Source: an uncultured Mycoplasmatota bacterium (GTDB lineage: Bacteria > Bacillota_I > Bacilli_A > RF39 > UBA660). Taken from it: DNA of 12,635 nt. The stretch covers positions 1 through 12,635 of the forward strand of contig USRP01000027.1 in NCBI GenBank assembly GCA_900557185.1, in the 5' to 3' direction. The notes under the pieces were generated by a model. It saw nothing but the letters and a program-made list of their open reading frames with translations, did not search any database and was not told the origin of the DNA. The position numbers and the translations under genes were made by a program. Position 1 is the first letter of the stretch; every line of letters starts with the position of its first letter. Positions 1 through 5,278 of the stretch are shown here, one piece after another.

Positions 1-20
1 ATATACTTCAAGATTTTCAT
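1..20 (-). CDS. possible 5' end of a further gene (partial, runs off the window)
   Basis: An ATG at 20-18 on the minus strand opens a frame reading MKILKY to the window edge. It is preceded by GGTGAT five bases upstream, the same ribosome-binding form used by engB, divIC and the 2560-3054 gene. It lies downstream of the terminator at 64-96 and behind a plausible promoter at 38-65. Only six codons are visible, so no function can be proposed and the call rests on signals alone. An in-frame alternative from other upstream ATGs cannot be excluded. Confidence 0.35.
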
Positions 21-37
21 CTACTATCACCATTATA

Positions 38-65
38 ATCATATCATAAATATTTTTGTTTGCAA
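38..65 (-). promoter_or_regulatory. candidate sigma-A promoter for the partial gene at the left edge
   Basis: On the minus strand TTGCAA (65-60) and TATGAT (43-38) are separated by 16 bases. A second -10-like TATAAT lies at 37-32 but has no -35 at usable spacing. The site falls between the terminator at 64-96 and the presumed start at 20, which is where a promoter would be needed. The region is AT-rich, so chance matches are easy. Confidence 0.35.
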
Positions 66-96
66 AGAAAAAGCCAGTATTTTATCGACTGACTTT
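64..96 (-). terminator. Rho-independent terminator of the 82-726 gene
   Basis: On the minus strand AAAGTCAGT and ACTGGCTTT form a 9-bp stem (one G-T pair) around a 9-base loop, followed by TTCTTT. The TAA stop of the upstream gene (84-82) lies in the loop. The mirror arrangement on the plus strand ends in T-rich DNA too, so it could act in both directions. Confidence 0.7.
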
Positions 97-726
97 CACT
101 TTCTTTTTTTCAGTTTTGGGACTTTTCTTTTCACGATTTAAATATTTCTGAATTCCCATATCTAATTTAAAAAAGTACTGACTATAAATTTGGTGATAAG
201 AATCATCAAAATTCGTTAAATACTGATCTAACAACATTGAAATATCTTTTTTTAATTGATTGATTTCAAAAAAATCCATACGGTCATGTTCTATAAAATA
301 ATTGACGATATCTTCTGTACTACGAGAAGTAAAATCATTATAAGCAGATGTATTAGATGGAACATAAAATTCATAAATACATGCTTGTAACTGATTTAAA
401 TTCTTTTGAATATTTAAGACTACTTTTTGTTTTCCTATTTCTGTTAAACCTTTCGGTACTTTTTTATCACGATCTAACTTTTCAATTTCGCTTTCTGCTT
501 CAGCTTCTTTACGAGCTACACACCAATCATTAAAATGAGTAATTAACGTATTAGTGATAAACTCTTTTTCTTCCTCTTGTAAGGGTACAGGAGAACATCT
601 CTCTATCTTTTTGGTAATTTCTTCTAATTCCAATGTAGAGAATGACTTTAATAACCCAATTGCAGTTGTTAAAATATGTTCTCTTAATTTGTTGTATTGA
701 TCTTGTAGTATAACAACTTCATCCAT
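82..726 (-). CDS. conserved-looking hypothetical protein, 214 residues
   Basis: I do not recognise this protein. It has no signal peptide or membrane segment. It is rich in Lys, Glu, Ile and Leu with long stretches that look alpha-helical, and an acidic/basic region around residues 73-100. The tail (about 199-214) is strongly basic and likely disordered. Start choice: the ATG at 726 follows AGGAG and GTGAGGAT. The gene has its own promoter (750-778) and terminator (64-96), so it is probably a single-gene vegetative unit downstream of spoVIF. Nothing marks it as recently acquired; base composition resembles its neighbours. A cytosolic nucleic-acid-binding or structural role would fit the basic tail, but that is only a guess. 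Confidence 0.8.
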   Translation of the reverse strand: MDEVVILQDQYNKLREHILTTAIGLLKSFSTLELEEITKKIERCSPVPLQEEEKEFITNTLITHFNDWCVARKEAEAESEIEKLDRDKKVPKGLTEIGKQKVVLNIQKNLNQLQACIYEFYVPSNTSAYNDFTSRSTEDIVNYFIEHDRMDFFEINQLKKDISMLLDQYLTNFDDSYHQIYSQYFFKLDMGIQKYLNREKKSPKTEKKKVKVSR

Positions 727-749
727 ATCCTCACTCTCCTACAATATTC

Positions 750-778
750 ATTGTATCATCCCAAAAAAAGTTGAGCAA
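750..778 (-). promoter_or_regulatory. sigma-A promoter of the 82-726 gene
   Basis: Minus strand TTGCTC (778-773), 17-base spacer, TACAAT (755-750), with a TG one base before the -10 (extended -10 form). It sits 24 bases upstream of the start codon, leaving a short leader that carries the ribosome-binding site. Confidence 0.65.
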
Positions 779-810
779 GCCATTTTATTATAATTGACAT
801 AAATTAACAA

Positions 811-1053
811 CTAAAAAAATTGATTCATATCTTTTGGCACATGATCATTGACAACAGCATTTACAATCTTATCTTCTTTCTCTTTTGACACTTCTTTTCC
901 AGTCATTTTCCCTAATTCTTGAATCACTTCACGTAATGTTCCTTCATTTTTTAAATCATTTTGTTGTAATTTTTTCGCAAGATCCAAAATAGTATCTTTC
1001 TTTACATTGGTTTTCTTTTCCACTTTATCAAAAAAACTATCAGTAAATTTCAA
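811..1053 (-). CDS. spoVIF: stage VI sporulation protein F
   Basis: Small 80-residue protein matching the SpoVIF (YjcC) family: an N-terminal FFDKVEKKTNVKKD-type segment, a central leucine-rich helix, and the conserved KEKEDKIVNAVVND stretch near residues 57-70, ending with a short VPKD motif. In Bacillus subtilis the homologue (about 88 residues) is made late in the mother cell under sigma-K and is needed for proper coat assembly and spore resistance. Here the start is TTG (1053-1051), supported by GAGGG six bases upstream; the frame offers no better start. It lies between the der terminator and the hypothetical 82-726 gene and has its own sigma-K-type promoter (1075-1103). No clear terminator follows its TAG stop. 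Identification is by recalled family resemblance and is fairly firm. Confidence 0.82.
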   Translation of the reverse strand: MKFTDSFFDKVEKKTNVKKDTILDLAKKLQQNDLKNEGTLREVIQELGKMTGKEVSKEKEDKIVNAVVNDHVPKDMNQFF

Positions 1054-1074
1054 ACTACTACCCTCTTTCTATGA

Positions 1075-1103
1075 TAGTATATGTCATACTTTTTTAGAAG
1101 TTC
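1075..1103 (-). promoter_or_regulatory. sigma-K-type promoter of spoVIF
   Basis: Minus strand GAAC (1103-1100), then 16 bases, then CATATACTA (1083-1075). This matches the Bacillus sigma-K consensus AC-N16/17-CATANNNTA at every fixed position. It begins immediately after the T-run of the der terminator and gives a leader of roughly 15-20 bases that includes the ribosome-binding site. The sigma-K assignment agrees with the known regulation of spoVIF in B. subtilis. Confidence 0.7.
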
Positions 1104-1131
1104 AAAAAAAGAAAGCTACCATGTAACTTTC
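1104..1131 (-). terminator. Rho-independent terminator after der
   Basis: Minus strand GAAAGTTAC and GTAGCTTTC form a 9-bp stem (one G-T pair) with an ATG triloop, followed by seven T. It lies 67 bases past the der stop. The stretch between (1132-1198) holds no credible gene, only a weak small hairpin. Confidence 0.85.
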
Positions 1132-1198
1132 TCATAATAAATCTTTACGAGTCCTATTGACCAAACATTTGAAACATTTCATATACATGAAAGAATTT

Positions 1199-2512
1199 TT
1201 ATTGTTCTCCCTTATTTTTAAATTGTAAGATAATTGGTGTTCCTTCAAAATCAAATGCTTCGCGTAATTTATTTTCTAAATATCTTTCATATGAAAAATG
1301 AATTAACCCCTTACTATTTACTTGAATATTAAATGTAGGTGGTTGTGTTGATGCTTGATTAGAGAAGTAAATTTTTAATCTTTTTCCTTTATAACTTGGT
1401 GGTAAATTCAGTGCATATGCATCACGAATGACATCGTTTAAAACACTTGTTTTTATTTCTCTTCTACTGTTCTCATATACTTTTAAAATCTCTGGCATCA
1501 ATGTATGAATTCTCTTTTTTGTTTTCGCACTTAAAAATACAATCGGAGCATATGTCATAAATTGGAATTCATACTTTAATAATTCTTTAAATTCTTTCAT
1601 TTTAGAATCTTTATCGTCTACTGTATCCCATTTATTGACAACTAAAACAACTGCTTTTCCCGCATCTAAAGCATAACCGGCAATATGTTTATCGTGTTCT
1701 ACAATTCCTTCTTCGGCATTGATGACAATTAAACATACATCACTACGATCAATGGCTTTTAAAGAACGTAACAAACTGTATTTTTCAACTGCCTCGTATA
1801 CTTTCCCACGTTTTCTCATTCCGGCTGTATCGATAACAACATAATCATGATCATGGTAACGGAATCTTGTATCAATCGCATCTCTAGTTGTTCCAGCAAC
1901 ATCTGAAACAATCACACGGTCTTCTCCAACAATCGCATTTACTAAACTACTCTTTCCAACATTTGGTCTTCCAATGACACAGAATTTTACAATACCATCT
2001 TCATATTCTTCTTCTATTTCTGGAAAATCTTTTGTAATTTCTTCTAATAGATCATAAATACCTTCATTTTGTTCTCCACTGACTGGCATGTATGTATCTA
2101 ATCCGAGTTCGTAAAAGTCATAAATATTTTCTTTCGCAAATTTAGAATCCATTTTATTGATGACAACAATCACTGGTTTTTGTGATTTTAACAACATATC
2201 TCTAACTGCATAATCATTAGAAGTAAGTCCTTCTTTCCCATCGACTACAAATAAGATTAAATCTGCTTCGTCAATGGCAAGTTCAGCTTGCATTTTAATC
2301 GAATCATTAAAGTGCTCATCAGCTAAATCAATTCCTCCAGTATCAATCAAATGGAATGTATAATCTTTAAATTTTACGTTTCCATAAATACGATCTCTTG
2401 TAACTCCTGGTGTATCTTCTATAATTGAAATTTTCTTACCTACCATACGATTAAACAATGTACTTTTTCCGACATTTGGTCTTCCAAGTAATGCGACAAC
2501 TGGTTTTCTCAT
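1199..2512 (-). CDS. der: ribosome biogenesis GTPase Der (EngA)
   Basis: Double-GTPase protein that acts in assembly of the 50S ribosomal subunit in the cytoplasm. The 437-residue product matches the usual length (B. subtilis 436). GTPase domain 1 has P-loop GRPNVGKS at 10-17, DTGG at 57-60 and NKMD at 119-122. Domain 2 has GRPNVGKS at 181-188, DTAG at 228-231 and NKWD at 293-296, followed by the family's GMRKRGKV segment. The C-terminal KH-like RNA-binding domain covers about 355-437. The ATG at 2512 is preceded by GAGGGG with five-base spacing. It has its own promoter at 2538-2566 and terminator at 1104-1131, and is the last gene of the folD-engB-2560 gene-der series. No key residue is missing. 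Confidence 0.98.
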   Translation of the reverse strand: MRKPVVALLGRPNVGKSTLFNRMVGKKISIIEDTPGVTRDRIYGNVKFKDYTFHLIDTGGIDLADEHFNDSIKMQAELAIDEADLILFVVDGKEGLTSNDYAVRDMLLKSQKPVIVVINKMDSKFAKENIYDFYELGLDTYMPVSGEQNEGIYDLLEEITKDFPEIEEEYEDGIVKFCVIGRPNVGKSSLVNAIVGEDRVIVSDVAGTTRDAIDTRFRYHDHDYVVIDTAGMRKRGKVYEAVEKYSLLRSLKAIDRSDVCLIVINAEEGIVEHDKHIAGYALDAGKAVVLVVNKWDTVDDKDSKMKEFKELLKYEFQFMTYAPIVFLSAKTKKRIHTLMPEILKVYENSRREIKTSVLNDVIRDAYALNLPPSYKGKRLKIYFSNQASTQPPTFNIQVNSKGLIHFSYERYLENKLREAFDFEGTPIILQFKNKGEQ

Positions 2513-2537
2513 AAGTATCCCCTCGTTTTCTTCCGGT

Positions 2538-2566
2538 ATTATAACATATTTTTCTTATTCTACCAA
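2538..2566 (-). promoter_or_regulatory. sigma-A promoter of der
   Basis: Minus strand TTGGTA (2566-2561), 17-base spacer, TATAAT (2543-2538), with TGT directly before the -10 (extended -10). The -35 covers the stop codon of the upstream 2560-3054 gene, so promoter and coding sequence overlap. Confidence 0.8.
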
Positions 2567-3054
2567 CTCTCTAATACTTTTCCATACGATAATATTTCTT
2601 GGGTATTTTGAAAGCAAGGTTCAGTATATTCTAAAAATCGTCCTAGCTCCTGTTGAGAAATTGTTTCTGTCATATCAAAATAGAATTGATGATTATAGTA
2701 ATAAAGTTTTGTCTTCTTACGCCATTTTTTTCTTACATCACATGGGTCTTTAACTTGATATAGTATTTTACTATTTTTTTCAACATGTAAGCATAGTTCA
2801 ATCTCATCTTGAAAATAATCAAAATCATCCAAATCTTCACGATGTATTTTTAAGATAGTACCATATAACATATCTTGATATACATGAATTGTATAATATC
2901 CACAAAAAGACATGTGATAAATCTGTTTTAGTTTTAATAATAGTGCTTTTAATTGTGGTTCTAACTTTTCTCTTTGCTCAAAAGATAATTGATGTGTTTG
3001 GACACGATTCAAAAAAAGAAGCATATTCTCTTTATCTAGAAATACTAGTTTCAA
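2560..3054 (-). CDS. unrecognised 164-residue protein, possibly a divergent MecA-type adaptor
   Basis: I do not recognise this gene with certainty. The product is cytosolic, with no membrane segment or signal peptide. Residues 1-75 look like a small alpha/beta domain, then an acidic link at 73-84 and a second alpha/beta domain to the end. The second domain recalls the C-terminal domain of MecA, the ClpC adaptor: an aromatic strand LYYYNHQFYF (117-126), then LEY (141-143) and YGK (157-159) separated by 13 residues, as I recall them in B. subtilis MecA. The N-terminal GYYTIHVYQD strand could match MecA's first domain. It is shorter than MecA (about 218) and lacks its long linker. The start is TTG (3054-3052) after AGGTGATCC. 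It follows engB by 47 bases with no terminator between, and der starts beyond its stop. Confidence 0.75.
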   Translation of the reverse strand: MKLVFLDKENMLLFLNRVQTHQLSFEQREKLEPQLKALLLKLKQIYHMSFCGYYTIHVYQDMLYGTILKIHREDLDDFDYFQDEIELCLHVEKNSKILYQVKDPCDVRKKWRKKTKLYYYNHQFYFDMTETISQQELGRFLEYTEPCFQNTQEILSYGKVLESW

Positions 3055-3101
3055 AATGGATCACCTAGTATTAGTCTATTTGAAGAATATGCTTTTGTTC
3101 C

Positions 3102-3689
3102 TTATATTTCTGTAGTTCTTTCAATTCGGTCGTAGATTTCTTCTTTTCCAAGTTTTGTGACACTGGAAAACATAACAAAGTCATCACCAACGACTAAATC
3201 TAATTGATCTAAAATTAGATTACGTTGTTTTTGACGGTTAGTAATTCCTACTTTATCTACTTTTGTAGCGACAATTGTAACTGGAATATCATAATATTTT
3301 AAAAATTGATACATCATTAAATCATCGCTAGTTGGTTTATGACGAAAGTCAATTAACATAAATACATTTTTTAAATTCGGACGATTAATTAAATAATCTT
3401 CCATCATTAATCCAAATTTTTTACGCATTGGTTTGCTGACGTTTGCAAATCCATACCCAGGTGCATCCACCAAATAAAATTCATCGTTTACAAGATAAAA
3501 ATTAATCGTTTGTGTTTTTCCTGGTTGAGAAGAAGTTCGCGCATAGTTTTTTCTATGAATTAATGTATTGATAAAACTACTTTTACCGACATTAGAACGT
3601 CCTACTAATAAAAATTCTGGTTTATTATCTGTCGGATACTGACTACGTCTCACCGCAGATATTTCTAAATTAACACGATTAATTTTCAT
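3102..3689 (-). CDS. engB: ribosome biogenesis GTP-binding protein EngB (YsxC/YihA)
   Basis: Single-domain GTPase required for late 50S subunit assembly. The 195-residue length equals that of B. subtilis YsxC as I recall it. Visible motifs: P-loop GRSNVGKS (30-37), switch threonines around 52-61, DAPGYG (75-80), TKVD (142-145) and the FSSVTKLG segment (174-181) that stands in for the SAK motif. I chose the ATG at 3689 rather than an in-frame TTG four codons upstream, because GGGTGAT lies just before this ATG and the TTG lies before that site. A strong promoter (3715-3744) precedes it; the 2560-3054 gene follows after 47 bases and is probably co-transcribed. It pairs functionally with Der downstream. 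Confidence 0.97.
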   Translation of the reverse strand: MKINRVNLEISAVRRSQYPTDNKPEFLLVGRSNVGKSSFINTLIHRKNYARTSSQPGKTQTINFYLVNDEFYLVDAPGYGFANVSKPMRKKFGLMMEDYLINRPNLKNVFMLIDFRHKPTSDDLMMYQFLKYYDIPVTIVATKVDKVGITNRQKQRNLILDQLDLVVGDDFVMFSSVTKLGKEEIYDRIERTTEI

Positions 3690-3714
3690 GATATCACCCA
3701 AATTTCATAATCTC

Positions 3715-3744
3715 ATTATAACACGTATATCTTTTATATGTCAA
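3715..3744 (-). promoter_or_regulatory. consensus sigma-A promoter of engB
   Basis: Minus strand TTGACA (3744-3739) and TATAAT (3720-3715) are both perfect, spaced by 18 bases, with TGT before the -10. The -35 overlaps the TGA stop of folD (3743-3741). This is the best-matching promoter in the window. Confidence 0.88.
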
Positions 3745-4583
3745 AGTTCTTTCTTGATTCGCTTTTGATGAGCACGATATACATTTTCGCCTAGTTCAGA
3801 TACAGTCATCTGTCCAACTCCCCCTGGAACTGGAGTAATATAGCTACAATGTGGAGCAACCTCATCATATGTCACATCTCCATATAATTTTCCATCGACA
3901 CGATTCATACCAACATCGATGACAACGGCTCCTTCTTTGACCATGTCTCCACGAATCAAATCTTTTTTCCCAACGGCACAAACTAAAATATCTGCTGTCT
4001 TTGTATATTGTTCTAAATTTTGCGTATGAGAATGACATATTGTAACTGTAGCATTTTCATTTAATAAAAGTAAAGCAAGTGGTTTTCCAACCAATTCACT
4101 ACGTCCGACAATGACCGCATGACGACCACATATTGGAATTTGATATTCATGTAGTAATGTCATAATTCCCGATGGCGTACAAGGAAGTAAACAATCTTCT
4201 CCTTTTAGAAGTTTTCCACCATTTAATGCATTTAATCCATCTATATCTTTCTCTGGATCAATTGCATCTTGTACGATTTTCGCATCAATGTGCTTTGGTA
4301 ATGGCATTTGTACTAAAATACCATCGATAGATACATCTTCATTCAATTCCTGAATAACATGGATCAACTCTTCTTGTAAAATATCATCTTCTAAAGAAAT
4401 ATGATAGAAATGATAGCCTAAATTTTCAGCCATCTTTTGTTTTTGACGAATATAGACATTACTTGCTTCATTATGCCCTACTTGTATAACAGCAAACCCT
4501 AATGGTTGTTGTAATTTCAACAATTTTTCTTTTAATTGTTCTAATTGTTTTTTCTTTAATTCTCTTCCATTTAAAATTTCCAT
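3741..4583 (-). CDS. folD: bifunctional methylenetetrahydrofolate dehydrogenase / cyclohydrolase FolD
   Basis: Cytosolic enzyme that interconverts 5,10-methylene-, 5,10-methenyl- and 10-formyl-tetrahydrofolate, feeding purine and formyl-methionine synthesis. The 280-residue product is near the family norm (about 283). Motifs: SNVYIRQK with catalytic Lys48 after Tyr44, QMPLP (92-96), DIDG (113-116), the dinucleotide-binding GRSELVGKP (160-168) and the C-terminal PVPGGVGQMT (251-260). The start is the ATG at 4583: GGGTGA is five bases upstream, whereas the ATG two codons earlier would lie against the ribosome-binding site. The product then begins MEILNGREL, in line with family starts. There is no terminator behind it; the engB promoter overlaps its stop codon. 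Divergent recU starts about 110 bases away. Confidence 0.97.
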   Translation of the reverse strand: MEILNGRELKKKQLEQLKEKLLKLQQPLGFAVIQVGHNEASNVYIRQKQKMAENLGYHFYHISLEDDILQEELIHVIQELNEDVSIDGILVQMPLPKHIDAKIVQDAIDPEKDIDGLNALNGGKLLKGEDCLLPCTPSGIMTLLHEYQIPICGRHAVIVGRSELVGKPLALLLLNENATVTICHSHTQNLEQYTKTADILVCAVGKKDLIRGDMVKEGAVVIDVGMNRVDGKLYGDVTYDEVAPHCSYITPVPGGVGQMTVSELGENVYRAHQKRIKKEL

Positions 4584-4596
4584 TTTCATCACCCAA

Positions 4597-4608
4597 TTTA
4601 TTGTAACA
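4597..4608 (-). promoter_or_regulatory. candidate extended -10 promoter of folD
   Basis: Minus strand TGTTACAAT (4608-4600) is an extended -10 element, 16 bases upstream of the folD start. No good -35 lies at 16-18 bases (CTATCG at 17); a TTGACA nearby is only 11 bases away and so is not usable with it. The call rests on the extended -10 alone. Confidence 0.45.
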
Positions 4609-4647
4609 TATTATCTTGTCAACGATAGCAAAGATAAGAAAATCTAG

Positions 4648-4676
4648 TAGAAAAAATGAATACTTTATAGTATAAT
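4648..4676 (+). promoter_or_regulatory. sigma-A promoter of recU-ponA
   Basis: TAGAAA (4648-4653), 17-base spacer, TATAAT (4671-4676). The -10 is perfect and the -35 matches four of six. Expected transcription start is near 4683, only about 5-12 bases before the candidate start codons, so the leader would be extremely short. Confidence 0.55.
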
Positions 4677-4693
4677 AGAAATGGTGAATGCTT

Positions 4694-5278
4694 GTGAATT
4701 ATCCAAACGGAACAAAAGTGAAACAATCTTATATATTACATGGCAACCGTGGGATGAGTTTAGAACACGATATTAACGTGACAAATGAATACTATCTCGT
4801 TCACAACATGGCAGTCATTTATAAAAAACCGACACCGATTACAGTTGTTAAAGTAGATTTTAAATCTCGTATGGATGCGGTAATAAAAGAAGCTTACTAT
4901 AAAACTCCATCCACGACAGATTATAACGGTGTTTATAAGGGAAAATATATTGACTTCGAAGCGAAAGAAACAAGAAATAAAAGTTTCTTCCCTCTCGCAA
5001 ACATTCATACCCATCAAATTAAGCACATAAAAAAGATTATAGAACATGGTGGAATCGGATTTATTATCGTTCGTTTCACCCACTATAATTTGACATATTT
5101 TTTAGATGGTAGTAAATTGATATCATTCATTGAAAACAACCAGAGAAAATCGATTCCTATTTCTTATTTTCAAAAAGAAGGGAAAATCATTGAAACAAAA
5201 TATGCTCCACGTCTTGATTATTTAAAAATATTAGACGAAATGGAGAAAGAAGGTGAAGCTTCTGAAAAAGTATCATAA
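4694..5278 (+). CDS. recU: Holliday junction resolvase RecU
   Basis: Endonuclease that cuts four-way junctions during recombination and chromosome segregation in Firmicutes. The product carries NRGMSLEHDI near the N-terminus, the conserved KKPTPI loop, STTDYNG, and DFEAKET. From the GTG start Asp76, Glu89 and Lys91 correspond by spacing to the metal-binding residues Asp88, Glu101 and Lys103 of B. subtilis RecU. Near the C-terminus APRLDYL is also conserved. Start: an ATG at 4688 is possible, but it directly abuts GGTGA (4683-4687), while GTG at 4694 has a six-base spacing and gives MNYPNG, like family N-termini (B. subtilis begins MIRYPNG). Length is 194 residues against about 206 in B. subtilis. 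It overlaps ponA by 26 bases, the classic recU-ponA operon. Confidence 0.95.
   Translation: MNYPNGTKVKQSYILHGNRGMSLEHDINVTNEYYLVHNMAVIYKKPTPITVVKVDFKSRMDAVIKEAYYKTPSTTDYNGVYKGKYIDFEAKETRNKSFFPLANIHTHQIKHIKKIIEHGGIGFIIVRFTHYNLTYFLDGSKLISFIENNQRKSIPISYFQKEGKIIETKYAPRLDYLKILDEMEKEGEASEKVS

Noticed and set aside
779..810. Possible spoVIF terminator downstream of its stop
   Set aside because: Only a five-pair A/T hairpin with no T-run could be formed; not enough for a terminator call.
1132..1188. 18-codon minus-strand frame between der and its terminator
   Set aside because: No ribosome-binding site before its ATG and composition does not resemble a protein; more likely untranslated 3' region of der.
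4612..4640. Inverted repeat TTATCTT / AAGATAA between folD and recU as a possible operator or terminator
   Set aside because: Arms are seven A/T-rich bases with a 13-base gap, no T-run, and it overlaps no known regulator motif; chance is likely in such DNA.
4760..5083. Minus-strand open frame of 107 codons inside recU
   Set aside because: Lies wholly opposite recU, which is certain by motif; composition is that of an antisense shadow and no ribosome-binding site precedes it.
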